The notes below the pieces were generated by a model. The model made no database searches and had not been told where the DNA came from. It saw only the letters and a program-made list of their open reading frames with translations. A stretch of 44,146 nucleotides of DNA from Podochytrium sp. JEL0797 (taxonomy: Eukaryota > Chytridiomycota > Chytridiomycetes > Chytridiales > Chytriomycetaceae), in assembly GCA_027596195.1 (NCBI GenBank), contig JADGJG010000104.1, forward strand, positions 1-44,146. Reading direction: 5' to 3'. Shown piece by piece: positions 1 through 10,602 of the stretch. The stretch's first letter is position 1, and every line of letters starts with the position of its first letter. The translations under genes were made by a program, and so were the position numbers.

Positions 1-304
1 GATGAGGTGGTTGTCGAGCTCAACGTTCCAGTTGAGGGCTTCCATTTGGGTAATGAGACCACCTTCGTTGAGCATGGCAGCGGGGCCTTCGTCGACTCCG
101 CGTCTGGGTTGACCTCCGCCTGCAGAACAATGATTAGAATCGCGTCGCCATCATTTGCAGTCGAAAATCAAACAACTCACTGAATCCAGCAGCAATCAAG
201 GCCACAGTTTTCTTCCCGTCCTTGTCTCCCTTGAGCATGCGCTGCTCGGCGCGCTCGTTGGTGCGGTTGTTGATAATATCGAGTCCGAATTCAGTGGCAA
301 GCAT
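1..304 (-). CDS. CAR1: Arginase, 5' part only (cut by window start)
   Basis: Arginase hydrolyses L-arginine to ornithine and urea. Only the N-terminal part is here: exon 1 is 304..181, a GT-AG intron covers 180..120, and exon 2 runs from 119 off the window edge. The frame and intron position match the complete arginase at 25647. Exon 1 differs from that copy at about five silent sites. The visible part of exon 2 differs at about three sites, one giving Thr instead of Ala. The metal-binding motifs lie beyond the edge, so whether this copy is intact cannot be judged. A TATA box on the minus strand (360..366) lies about 55 bp upstream of the ATG. The gene is divergent from the permease at 860. 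Confidence 0.9.
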
Positions 305-859
305 TGTTGATTTTCGTGGAATAGCTGATGAGAAATTGAAAACGCGCATTCCTCAATCCCTTTATACTTTTCGAACAAATTTCATTGTCGCGCCGGTTCA
401 GCTGCAAGCCTCCGAGTTGTTTGGGTCCCCAGTCAAGCCTCCGTTGTCGAAGAGCATCATTTGCGGAGATTGAGAGTTTGTAGCTGGGTAATACAAAGCC
501 TGATACTTAATAGGCGAGAAGAAGGGCAATCTTGCAACATTTTTGGACCAAGGGCAGCATCGCATTAAAAAAATCGTTACCACAAAACGAGTCACCGCCA
601 GAAATATTGATCACTAATTGGCAAAATTGTAAATACTTTTAATCCAGTGGAGGCTTTGACCCACATACAACAAAAAAATCAGTCAAGTACGATCGCCGAA
701 GTTGATCGTGACCAAAAATGATACACGCGCGGTGGCCCGGAGGCTTTCACTCAAGGCCGAAAAGAAGGGGTCACGCAACTGGGCATTCCGCCTCCAATAG
801 CCTGATATATAAAAGGGAGGCGCCTTGCCACCTCTTTTCATTATATTCTATCAACAATA
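305..859. promoter_or_regulatory. Divergent promoter of arginase copy 1 and permease 1
   Basis: No gene lies in this 555-bp spacer. TATA boxes point both ways: 360..366 for the arginase (-) and TATATAAAAG at 806..815 for the permease (+), about 45 bp before its ATG. The word AAGCCTCC or its complement occurs at 406..413, 435..442, 649..656 and 739..746. Around the second copy, a 17-mer at 427..443 (minus strand CGGAGGCTTGACTGGGG) recurs exactly at 25483..25499 in the other arginase/permease spacer, in the same orientation relative to the arginase. These are candidate binding sites for an arginine-pathway regulator; that role is inferred. Confidence 0.6.
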
Positions 860-2734
860 ATGTCTGAAGTTGAAGCAGAAACACAATCCGCATCTGCGAA
901 TGGCACTCCCGTTTTGGCCACTGAGGGCGAAAACAAACTCCAGTAAGTTCTGACTTATCTCGCTTTGTCGTATTCCAATCTCTAACAAGCCTGTTTTTCC
1001 AGGCGTGGAATGTCTGCCGGGCACATGGAAATGATTGCCATCGGTGGTTGCATCGGAACCGGGCTTTTGCTTAAAGTCGGACAGGCCATTTGGACTGCCG
1101 GACCAATCGGAGCCTTGATTTGTTTCTTCATTGTCGCTGTGCAAGTCTTTGGTGTCATGACTTCTTTGGGAGAAATGGCCACCTACCTTCCCGTCGACGG
1201 AATCTTTAGTCAAATTCCCAACCGTTTCTTAAACGATTCGTATGGTTTCGCTTCCGGCTGGAACTACTGGATCAACTGGGGTCTCACCATTCCCACCGAA
1301 CTTGCCGCTATCGGAGGTTTCATGGCGTTTTGGGTGCCCAACGCAACAGTCCCTTCTGTAAGTTTCGCGTTCATTTGTAGCCCCACCGAAACTAACCACT
1401 GTTCCGACTTTTAGTGGGCCTGGTGTGCTATCTACCTCGTTCCTCTTGCGGCCATGAACTGCTTGGACGCCGAGAACTTCGGAGACGCAGAATTCGGTCT
1501 TTCTATCATCAAGGTGGGCAGTTTTGGGTGCACTTTTCAATAAGTGACCAGTTCTAAACTTTCTTCCCCACAGGTCGTTGCCGTTGTCGTTTTCATCATC
1601 ATCGCCATCATTGTCTGGTTCGGAGGTGTTACACACACTGGCCCCATCTGGTTCAAGAACTGGGAAACTCCCATCATTGGAAACAACTCTGTGACCCAGT
1701 TCAACAACATTTCTGCTTCCTTCGTCACGGCTTTCTTTGCCTACGCCGGAACCGAGATGATTGGTGTCGCCGCTGCTGAGGCTCACAACCCAAGAAAGAA
1801 CGTCCCCAAGGCTGTTTACGGAACCTTTATCCGAATCAACTTCTTCTACATCGGTGCCGTCGGAATGCTCGGACTTATCATGCCTGCCAACGACCCCGTC
1901 TTGAACCCCAACAACCCCAGTGGTATCACCGGATCCCCCTTCGTTTACGTGTACGAGCTCGTCGGAATCTCTGCCGCTGCAGACATCATGAACGCCGTCA
2001 TCATTATCGCCTGTCTTTCGGCCACCAACTCCTCCATCTACGTGTGCGCCAGAACCATGATGAGACTTGCCGACGAAGGAAACGCACCCAAGATCCTCGG
2101 ATACGTGACGAAGGGTGGTGTCCCCTTGTACGCTCTCATTTTCTCTGTCGCTTTCGGCGTGCTCTCCATCATTGGTGGATACCTCGGTGGAACCAACGTT
2201 GCCTTCAACTTCCTGTCCAGTTTGGTCTCTCTCGGAATCTTGGGTGCTTGGATGACCATGTCGTTTGCCCACGTTCGTTTCCGGGCTGGATACTTGGCCC
2301 AAGGATACAAGCTCGAGGACTTGCCTTACGTTGCACCCTTCTACCCGTGGTTGGACTACCTGAGCTTGATTATTGGTGTCTTTGTCATCGTGATCATGAT
2401 TTTCGGAGCGTTCTACCAAGTGACGGACTTTACCACCACTTGGTGGTTGAACACTTCTTGGCTGTACGGAGGACTTGGAATCATTTTCGTGCTCTTCTTT
2501 GGAAAGATTATCTTCGAGGGTATCAAGGCTGGTAACATCATGGAAGGATTCAAGTTGGTGCCGTATGAGGACATGGACTTTGAGACAGGAAAACTCGTCG
2601 AGACGGCCGAGGACCTGTTGGATGTGGACAAGAGCATGAAGGAGACTGTCCAAGACTGGATCGCCAAGGCCAAGCAGTTGACCAACGCGAACGGCAAGAA
2701 GGAGGAGAAGGTGCCGTCTCCGGAGGAGGCTTGA
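860..2734 (+). CDS. Amino acid permease, YAT/AAT family (permease 1)
   Basis: Plasma-membrane amino acid/proton symporter of the fungal YAT family, relatives of Can1, Gap1 and Alp1. Exons are 860..942, 1003..1357, 1415..1513 and 1574..2734, giving 565 aa. The protein has a short hydrophilic N-terminus, then the TM1 signature GGCIGTGLLLKVG (about residues 40 to 55), about 12 membrane segments, and the family motif GTEMIGVAAAEAHNPRKNVP early in exon 4. The C-terminal tail is charged. Exons 2 and 3 have exactly the same lengths (355 and 99 nt) in the two paralogues at 20761 and 23102. The divergent arginase suggests arginine or another basic amino acid as substrate, but sequence alone does not fix it. 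An AATAAA lies at 2791..2796. Confidence 0.92.
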
Positions 2735-2836
2735 TAGCCTCCGGCATTTGTATTTCTTTTTCGGGTTCATGTTCAATCCACTTCGAGACAAATAAACTCA
2801 TGTTGCATATTCAAATCATTCTATTCTTACAATTTT

Positions 2837-5800
2837 TCATTCAGAGTCAGAACTCGAGTCCGATTCATCAGAGGATTCTGCTTTCATTGCCGATCTCCGG
2901 AGACCATCCTCGGCGCGAACCAACCAAGCTTGGAAGTCAAAATCCAACGGGTCCACGTCTCCAAACGAATGAGCAAGTAGCTGCGTTGCCGTCGGTCTCT
3001 TTTCAGGTTCCCTGGATGTCGGAAAACAAAATCGATAAGACTCGCGAAAATGACAGCAACCCCCGACTCTGATGCCAAATACTCACATTTCGAAACACAA
3101 TCGGAAAAATTCCTTCACATCCTCACGCTTAGCACTCTTGAGATCCGGTGCGCTCCGCTCGCGCCCCACCTTCCACATGATTTGCATTTCGTTCAACCCA
3201 GTCCAAGGATGATGCCCCTCCAACATCTCATATGCGACACACCCCAAACTCCAAATGTCGACTTTGGCGCTGTATCCACCCTGGTTCTCCATGACTTCGG
3301 GTGCCATCCAATAAATCGTGCCTTGCAGGGAAAGCCGCGCGTTGGGTTGGTACTTGTATTCGTTCTTCTTGGAGATTCCGAAATCAGCGATTTTGACGAC
3401 ACCGTTGTGGTTCACAAGGACTAATGAGAATGGTGAGGGACAGAAAGTCAACCAAGTGACGCAAAAGTAACGTACTGTTGGCGCCTTTGATGTCTCTGTG
3501 AATGATGCAACGATCATGCAAGTATTCCAGTCCGGACAAGATCTGGCACGTGAAACTCTGAGCCATTTCGAACTCGCACTTGCCGTATTTCGAGAGAATC
3601 GAGGCCAACGACCCTCCGTCAATGTATTCCAAAAACACGCTGACCAAGTTTTCTTTGACATCGAAGCCTGGATGAAAGAAACGAGTGTTAGAAAAAGGAT
3701 CGCGCACGCACAACGACACCATACCCAAATAGTTGACAATGTTCTCGTGATTGAGCTCCCGCAACAACGAAATCTCGATATTCAACGCGTCCAAGAGTTT
3801 CTTGTTGCGATTCACGAGCGCGGGCATGGCTCCGTGCTTCAACGGCACAAGCTGAACTTGCTTTACAGCCATCACCTCCTGCGTCGCCAAATTGACGCCA
3901 AAAAACACCTTGCCGAATGACCCCTGCCCAATCAGTTTACCCCTAGTCCACGGCAAATGGTCGTGTTCGATCGTGGTGAGGTTTTCCATCGTCATGGAGA
4001 CCGTTTCGGCGGAGGTAAGCGCGACATCGACAGTGGGTGACTCGACGGGAAGATTGGCAGATATTGAAAGGTCTGGAATCACACAATCGTCGTCAACCTC
4101 CCCCGTCGGAGAATCGCAGCATGGTCTTGGAACGAATCCGTTGAACGTACGACCTCGAGCTCGCTGTGACATCAGTGGAGGAAGCAAGGAATCTGCATGA
4201 TGATCAACGTCTCCGACTCCACTGTCTTGGCCAGCGTTTCTGAGCAGCGACTCGTCAATATGCTGTCGAAGCTCCAAATTCGAAACCGGCGAATCCGTCG
4301 CCATACCCTCCGGCTTGGCATCCACCGAAATAAACAGCCCACCCGCGTTTCCCAAGTGAGTCAGTTTCCGCTTCCAAGCCGAGGAAAGCTGTCGCTTGGC
4401 CGGCGATAAAATGGACACCGCGTCGCCACCGGGTTCATCCAACTCAACACAATCCACCTTCAGGGAAATCCCGCCATCATCCTCTTCGTCTTCGTCCTCT
4501 GGGTCAAACAAAACGACGCGATCCGGCTGACCGAACCACGATTTGCTCTTGTCAACCACACCTGGCACAGCAACCTTTGTCGTTTTCCTTCCAAACGACG
4601 TGACAGCCCTCGAAACGCCCTTGTCTTCCACAGCAGTATGGGCCCTCAGCAGTTTCACAGTGTTGCGGTTCATCACCACAACCGCCGCGTCACCACCAGC
4701 AACGCCGTCTTCCTCCTCGCCATCCTCCACCAGCCGAACCATGGGGAAATACTCGGTCAGATTGTCAATGATCTTGGTCATGTTCGGCCTGTCGCCAAAC
4801 ATTCTGAACCCCGCCGCCGTTGCGCCACCCAATTTCAAGTTTTCGAACGACAACGAGGTTCGTAACGTGTGTTTGGCGGCACGATGGAGGAGTGAGTCCG
4901 CGGAGGAATTGGCATGGTGCAAAGGGTGATGGACTTGCGGGCTTTTTGTTCGCCCGCGGGTCATGAGGCGTTTCGAGAGGCTCGAGAAGGAAGAACGCGA
5001 TCTCATGGAGGAAGAATCTTCAGGAAATGGAGACGAGGAACGACATGGCATTTGAATGGGCATTGGAGACTCGCTTTGGTTCGACGATACTGCAGCTTGG
5101 AAATCATAATCTGAGTTGGCGGGAGACTCGCATGTTGAAGACGACGCAGTCCGTGAAGCAACATCAAGTTGTTCGGAATTTGTTTTGGCCGGAGTTGGGT
5201 CGGTTGGAACGAAAAGCATTGCTGATGGAGGAAGATCTTGGCCTGTGAAAATCGGTGCTAGTTTTTGTTGACGGCGAGGCACCGGCCTCACGGGCTTCGC
5301 CGGCTCAGATGATTCCACCACTTTTTGAGTCTGAATTGCACCGTGTGAGATCGTTGTGTCAAGGGGAACGAATATCAAATTTGGGGGCACTGGCTGCCGG
5401 CAAATTTCGTAAAGTTCTTGGTCGTTCATTTCAGAACCAGCTGTGCGGGGTTGAAAGCTCGAGTTTAGCAGTTAGACACCTTGCGAGAGATGTCCCACTC
5501 ACATGGTCCAGCAAAGTGTTTCGAATCATAAATTGCGAAGCGGTCGTGCAGGTCGTCGAATGAGATTTTGAACGCACGAAAGATTTCGACTCGTATCATG
5601 AATCCTTCTGTTTCCTCGGATACATTGATCGATTTGCTCTCCGTGAATGAATGGATCGTGACAGCCTGTTTCGAACCAAAGCAATCAAAAACCGTGTGTT
5701 GGTGTGCAAAACGCCTTCCCAACCCTTGAATCAGCTACATACATAATGCGTCCCAGACGTTTCCACATCGCCTCCAGAAGGGTTTTCCGCCACTGGCGTG

Positions 5801-6228
5801 TGGACCAATTCGGGGAACAAGTCCGCGAATTCACTCGTGCTTGGAGGCACCAATCTGCCCGATGACGAAGACACAGACCTTGCGGACAACGGAACCCCTC
5901 CTGCCACACTGCCATTTGGACTTTGAGGATTCCGGCTTATTGAGCTCTTGTGAAACAGGTTTTTGATGGAAAATCCGGACCGCTTGAGTTTCGGAGTCGA
6001 GGGGGTATCGTGGGACGTAGCGTTGGCAGACGAAAACATGTGGGGCAGCGAAGCAAAGTGGTGAGGCGAATGGCCCGGGGGCAGCGAGGAAGCAGACGAG
6101 AAGACCGGGGATGGCATCACGGATCCCGCCAGGACGGGAGATGTCGGAGTGGCCTGTTGAGAGAGTATCGGGATGCTCTGCGCGTGCGGCGCTGGCGGCC
6201 TTGTTGCGGTTGGGCCGGCCGTGAGCAT
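2837..6228 (-). CDS. STE11: MAP kinase kinase kinase, Ste11/Byr2 type
   Basis: Ser/Thr kinase at the top of a MAPK cascade. Exons read from 6228 are 6228..5743, 5665..5503, 5440..3725, 3667..3476, 3420..3087 and 3011..2837, giving 1021 aa. The first 162 aa are Ser/Pro-rich. Residues about 163 to 245 resemble the Ras-binding domain of Byr2, ending in ELYEICRQ...NLIFVPLD. A fungal MEKK motif (FGDRPNMTKIIDNLTEYFP) lies near 430 to 450. The kinase domain covers about 714 to 975, with GQGSFGKV, HRDIKGAN, DFG and GTIYWMAPE; the tail is acidic and Ser-rich. Ste11 and Byr2 normally start with a SAM domain, and I see none here. The start at 6228 is the first ATG that keeps the frame; an in-frame ATG at 6339 is possible. 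Convergent with permease 1. Confidence 0.88.
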
Positions 6229-6299
6229 CAATGGTTCCGAAGTGAAATTTTTTCCATCTCCATTGATAACACGCGCGGATCGAAACAAAAAAAATAATT

Positions 6300-7290
6300 G
6301 AAATCTATTCGCATTGTACGGCTTTGGCAAATATTCCATCTATCGGAACCAATTTTGATTGAGTTCGCCGTGCCGCCCACCTCTAAATCGTCTGGCGCAC
6401 CCACCATAGGCTCGCGCGACTCCAAACTACTCGCAGTTTTCTCACTCTCTTTCTGCTCAATGCAAGGCTCACGATCTCGATATGCTTGCCGGTTGCGCCT
6501 GTATTTCATGAAGAGGACACCAGCACCAGAGCAATGAGAAAGCAAATTGCAAGGCCAACTTTTTTAGTATGGTATGGTAAGTAGAAGTGGGAGGCTCGGG
6601 GTTGATGGGGAGTGTGGGTAGAGGCGGGGACGAGTCTGTCGGAGCAAGTAGGAAGAGAGTCGGACTCGTTGCGAATGCAGGCGGGCTGATAGGACCAGTA
6701 TTCTGGGATGCAGTTTTTGAAGGAGCATTGGATGGATCGAGTCCATTGCGTAACACCTGTAACTCCTTCTGCGACAGGAGGAAGGGGGCCCGAAAGGAGA
6801 GAATTGTTGTCATAGGAGCTGGTTTTTATATTTATGAGGTGAGTAAGGAGAGAGCGTGGAATAGAAGTATCAAAGAGACACCAACTCACGTGATCCGTTA
6901 CCAAGGTGGAATGGTCTCAGACAGATTATTGTTGGCCAATTACAAGTGCTTTGAAATTGAGGGGATGGAGCCGCTCAAGACTCTCGTTGAATCATTCATG
7001 AACTCGAGAGTTCCCGTCATATTCCTATTTTTTTTAGCTTCAGATTTTGTCGGTTATTCACTCGCGATTTACAAAATGGCGATATTGGCTGAAGGAACCA
7101 AAGCATTGAGCACTTGATTAAGCACAGTAGGGCCGTAAACCGCGTTATGCATGCTAAGGCTCCACAGGTTCGTCAAGTGTGCAAAAGCTGGTGGGATCGC
7201 TGCAAACGAAACAGGAGGCTTATGCGCATCCACGAGATAAATTGCATCGGCATCGCAGAATTTTATCTGAACGATACCGCTGCGAATTTT
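6300..7290 (-). pseudogene. Decayed copy of the two-TM LRR-like protein gene at 7384
   Basis: The stretch matches the downstream gene (7384..9010) piece by piece. About 7250..7100 corresponds to its exon 2, 7040..6900 to its exon 3, and 6830..6300 to its last exon. Damage is visible: an in-frame TAA interrupts the segment matching HLYLANNNLSG (near 6938), another stop follows before the splice site, and a frameshift follows the SDSLPTCSD segment. Most of the C-terminal membrane helix is lost. No counterpart of exon 1 (signal anchor and first Cys region) exists between 7290 and 7384. It is a tandem duplicate that lost its 5' end and decayed. Confidence 0.8.
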
Positions 7291-7383
7291 TTGTAGAAGT
7301 CATACGCCCAGGCCGATCGGGGGCTTGGAGGCTTGGCATCGGCTTAACGGTTCCACAACTTTTATACGAAATTCTCATTAAAT

Positions 7384-9010
7384 TTAATTATGTTCTACTA
7401 CTGGCTCTCCCTTCGACCACGCTCGCTCACAATCACATTCTAATCGATCCCCCAAATTCGAAACCTGAGGCACCGCACCCGCATTGATCCCATGCACCAT
7501 TGGTTGATGCGGCGCGACATAATCCTGTCTGGGAATATTCACAGGCACCACACCGCCTAGCGGAATCATCTCAATCAGACTGCTGTCACCACCATCACCG
7601 CCCATCTCCTCGATATACCCTGGCGCCTGCGGTGCATACTCGGGCAACTCCAAATTCACGTGCTCCAGTCTCTGTCTCCGATCGCATTCCAACTCCTCGC
7701 GCCTGTCATACGCTTTTTGGTCGCGCCGGTATTTCACGCAAAGAACTCCACAAACGACCGCAAGGAGGATGAAGATGACCATGCCGGCATATCCGACAAA
7801 AGACGTGTCGGTATGGTACGTGGAATTGCTGGGGGGTAAAGGAGAATAGATTTGGCCGGTAGGAGGAGCAGGGTTGATGGGGATTGTGGGTAGAGGCGTG
7901 GCCGAGTCTGAGCAAGTAGGAAGAGAGTCGGACGCGTTGCGAATACAGGCAGGTTGATAGGTCCAGTCATCTGGGATGCAGAAATGAGTGTTTGTGAAGG
8001 AGCATTGAATCGATTGAGTCCATTGTGGAACGCCTGTAACGCCTTCCGCAGCAGGAGGAAGGGGGCCCGAGAGGAGAGGATTGTTGTCATAAGAGCTGGT
8101 TTTTATATTTATGAGGTGAGTAAGGATAGAGCGTGGAATAGAAGAATCAAAGAGACACCAGCTCACGTGAAGTAGATGACATCCGCCACCAACGGTGGAA
8201 TGGTCCCAGACAGGTTGTTGTTGGCCAAGTACAAGTGGGAGACAAATTGCCAACTTGGCGTGACTGGCATCGCGGGGATGGAACCGCTCAAGACTCTCGT
8301 TGAATCATTCATGAACTCGAGAGTTCCCGTCATATTCCTGTTTTTGTTTGTTAGCTTCAGAGTTTGTCGGCTATTCACTCGTGACTTACAAAATGGCAAT
8401 ATTGACTGAAGGTACCAAAGCATTGAGAACTTGATTAAGCACAGAAGGACCATAAACCGCGTTATGCATGCCAAGGCTCCACAGGTTCGTCAAGTGTGCA
8501 AAAGCTGGCGGGATCGTTGCAAACGAAACAGGAGGCTTATGCACATCAACGAGATAAATTGTGTTGGCATCGCAGAATTTGGCCGTGATGAACGAGGTTG
8601 GATCGTTTGGATTCGCAAACGTCGTCTAAATATTTTGAGTCAGCCCGCCGCTGTCTGACACATCTCGCAACAAGGAAATAACTCACATTCTGCTCGCACT
8701 GAGAGACAGGAAATCCAAACTCTTTTGCCATGCCAAGAAGTGCCTGACATTGCGTGCCGTTTTGAGGCACAGGATCGCTTGGAGAAGCAAACAGAGAAGT
8801 CGGGTTTCCCGCGGCATCATAGCAACCAACGAGAGGCCAAGAGTTTATCCAAGTTGATTTGACCAAGGTAAACTGCACCGCTACGAGGATCACGACTGTG
8901 AGGATGCAGAAAGTAAGAATGGAGAGCGCGAAGACTTTGAGGAAACGCATGCGCCGATCGCGCGAGGCGGGGGCGTAGAAGGATTCGTGTTCGTGATTGG
9001 CAGGTGGCAT
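7384..9010 (-). CDS. Two-TM surface protein with Cys-rich, LRR-like ectodomain
   Basis: Exons are 9010..8687, 8625..8390, 8337..8167 and 8095..7384, giving 480 aa. Residues about 20 to 45 form a membrane segment (FLKVFALSILTFCILTVVIL). A Cys-containing, N-glycosylation-rich ectodomain with a few plant-type LRR units follows (HLYLANNNLSGTIPP, NNPLLSGPLPP), then a second membrane helix (FVGYAGMVIFILLAVVCGVL). The basic tail contains LPEYAPQAPGY. The first helix could be a signal anchor or an uncleaved signal peptide. The start at 9010 is preferred over the in-frame ATG at 9043 because the TATA box at 9051..9059 would put transcription start downstream of 9043. Paralogous to the gene at 11533, with an identical 236-nt exon. 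The family has no function I recognise; a surface receptor or sensor is inference. Confidence 0.8.
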
Positions 9011-9375
9011 TTTGAGGGAAGGGTTGACATTGTTCTCAACCACAGCCGGTCTTTATATATTTCCGAAGAAGCCCAGGTGGTGGGGGCTTGGCTTCCGCCT
9101 TCGCTGACATATATGTTAAGCAAAAGGTTCAAATCTCGCTGATAAAATGCCAATGCCCAGTTTCGGGCAATCACTAATCCAAAAGGGAAAGCGTTGCTGG
9201 CCTGGAAACCAGATTCTGGAGACAAACCCTTAAATCTTGTTAATTACGCTTCCCTTCTGATTTCTAATAGGTCATACATCTCCACGCCGACATGTACAGA
9301 TAAAAGGTAGTAAGTCAGTGTATAGTTTCCCTTTTTCTTTATTGAGTCATTTTTTAGATAAATGAGAAGTCACTT
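9011..9375. promoter_or_regulatory. Spacer with TATA box of the 7384..9010 gene
   Basis: TATATAAAG on the minus strand at 9051..9059, about 40 bp before the ATG at 9010. The rest of the 365 bp contains no reading frame or repeat that I can support. The 3' end of the b561 gene (9376) borders it on the right. Confidence 0.6.
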
Positions 9376-10137
9376 TCAAAGCTGAACAAAAAAAGTCGCA
9401 ATACCCTGCAACAACAGCACAATTGATCCACCAGCCGCATATTGCGCCATATTGGAGTTTGGCAAGTACCCTGACATTTCCATTCCCGTGTCATGCCTTT
9501 TCATAACCATGGTGGAGTTGGCATCTTGACTCGGGCTCGACGACGCCGCCAAATCCGACGACTGCATGTCTTGAAGCCCCATCGCGCAGGCGGCAAGTCC
9601 AGCGAGGTAGATGGCCTTGCCGAGGAACACGTGATATTTCTTGGGTGCACCCGCGAGCTTGGTGGCGAGCTGGATGATCCAGAGGGACAGAATGACGATG
9701 CCGACCCACGAATGGGGCGAGTAGACGTGGTAGAAGGGAAACACGAGCGGATCGCCGGACAGGTTCTTGTAGTACACGATGGCAACAAGTGCACCTGTGG
9801 CGAGAAGGATCCCGGTAAAGTGGAGGACAATGTGGATGAGGGTCTTGGTGGTGCGGCTTGCTATCAGGGTGCCAAAGAGGGGAACGTCGGTGAAGACGAG
9901 GATGCTTTCTTGCGTGCAGATGAGCACAAAGAGGGACATGCCGAGGGCGTGGAGACCAAACAGGTTCGCTTCGACGAGACCGAGACCACCCTCGGCGTTG
10001 TAAGTCCAGAGGAAGAGGATCACAAAGAAGATGACCGTGAAGATCCGGGCGAGGATCCAGAGGGCGATGGGGAAGGCAGATTTCTTGGTGGCTGGGGCCT
10101 CATCAGAGGCAGCAACGGCGGTTGTGGCCTTGAACAT
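9376..10137 (-). CDS. Cytochrome b561 family membrane reductase (copy 1)
   Basis: Single exon, 253 aa, six membrane helices, typical b561 core. b561 proteins move electrons from cytosolic ascorbate across a membrane through two hemes, often to reduce ferric or cupric ions outside. The four expected heme-ligand histidines are present in GLHALGM, the second His of HIVLH, SPHSW and KKYHVFLGK. The loop between helices 5 and 6, on the outer side in the usual topology, holds TMVMKRHDTGMEMSG, a Met-rich segment like the N-terminal Mets motifs of CTR copper importers. The gene is head-to-head with a decayed CTR (10392..10553) and has the 13-bp element 8 bp before its ATG. Near-identical to the copies at 29921 and 33202. 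Cupric reduction is inferred from context. Confidence 0.9.
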   Translation of the reverse strand: MFKATTAVAASDEAPATKKSAFPIALWILARIFTVIFFVILFLWTYNAEGGLGLVEANLFGLHALGMSLFVLICTQESILVFTDVPLFGTLIASRTTKTLIHIVLHFTGILLATGALVAIVYYKNLSGDPLVFPFYHVYSPHSWVGIVILSLWIIQLATKLAGAPKKYHVFLGKAIYLAGLAACAMGLQDMQSSDLAASSSPSQDANSTMVMKRHDTGMEMSGYLPNSNMAQYAAGGSIVLLLQGIATFFVQL

Positions 10138-10145
10138 TGTGATTT

Positions 10146-10158
10146 GAGGGATTTTTGC
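10146..10158. promoter_or_regulatory. 13-bp copper-cluster element, b561 copy 1
   Basis: The + strand reads GAGGGATTTTTGC, 8 bp upstream of the ATG of the minus-strand b561 gene at 10137. One of eight exact copies in the window, all directly before b561 or CTR genes. Confidence 0.8.
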
Positions 10159-10360
10159 TGCTTTTTCGAGAGGTGAAATTAGAAAACCAGCACGCCAACG
10201 AGATTTTTGCCTCCTCACGTGCCACAATGTCGCAAACATACCTCAAATCAATCAAATTGGTAATAGTGTGCTCCAACTGAAGAACTGCTCGGAGTTTATA
10301 AGAAAGCTTTAGATCGGTGGAGATTCCCAAATGGAAGTTTTTCCCTTTTGCCCAGTCCCA

Positions 10361-10373
10361 GCAAAAATCCCTC
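10361..10373. promoter_or_regulatory. 13-bp copper-cluster element, decayed CTR
   Basis: The + strand reads GCAAAAATCCCTC, 18 bp before the ATG of the decayed CTR at 10392. Spacing and flanks match the intact CTR gene at 34195. The element has survived although its gene is dead, perhaps because it still serves the divergent b561 gene. Confidence 0.75.
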
Positions 10374-10391
10374 AACCCTGTCGGTCGAACA

Positions 10392-10553
10392 ATGACGCGA
10401 TTGATCACATATGCTGTCATTCTCTCGTGCGTCCTCGCAGTTCGATGGGCGGAATAAAAATGGGCAGTGGGAGCTCAACGAACATGAGCAACTCCTCTGC
10501 GGCTCCACGTTCCTGCCATACCCGGCTATGCGTTTTTTGATTGTTGCGTTTAA
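10392..10553 (+). pseudogene. Decayed CTR copper transporter with large internal deletion
   Basis: The stretch starts like the intact CTR at 34195 (leader with AVILSC, then DNA matching the GGMNMGSGSS and GSMFL regions) and ends with a C-terminus encoding FDCCV and TAA. All three membrane helices between them are missing. A small deletion after the leader also throws the frame onto TAA at 10455..10457. The promoter region (about 10260..10391) still aligns with that of the 34195 gene, so this was once a complete b561/CTR pair. The remaining frame could only give a 21-aa peptide. Confidence 0.82.
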
Positions 10554-10602
10554 CCTAGAAAGCGAACGTTTCGTCTAAAAAAGGCTGTAAATGTGATCAA
10601 AA

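Noticed and set aside
1229..2791. 520-codon open frame antisense to permease 1, and a similar one at 20746..21768
   Set aside because: Mirror frame of a well-supported membrane protein gene. Its His/Ser/Asp-rich composition comes from codon bias in the permease, it would cross the permease introns, and the same mirror frame appears opposite the paralogue.
9011..9043. Upstream ATG at 9043 for the two-TM protein
   Set aside because: It lies only about 8 bp from the TATA box at 9051..9059, so it is probably not in the transcript.
9493..10176. Long charged frames antisense to the three b561 genes (also 30104..30598 and 33385..33996)
   Set aside because: Rich in Glu/Asp/Gly only because the sense strand encodes hydrophobic helices. 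Conservation is explained by the b561 protein.
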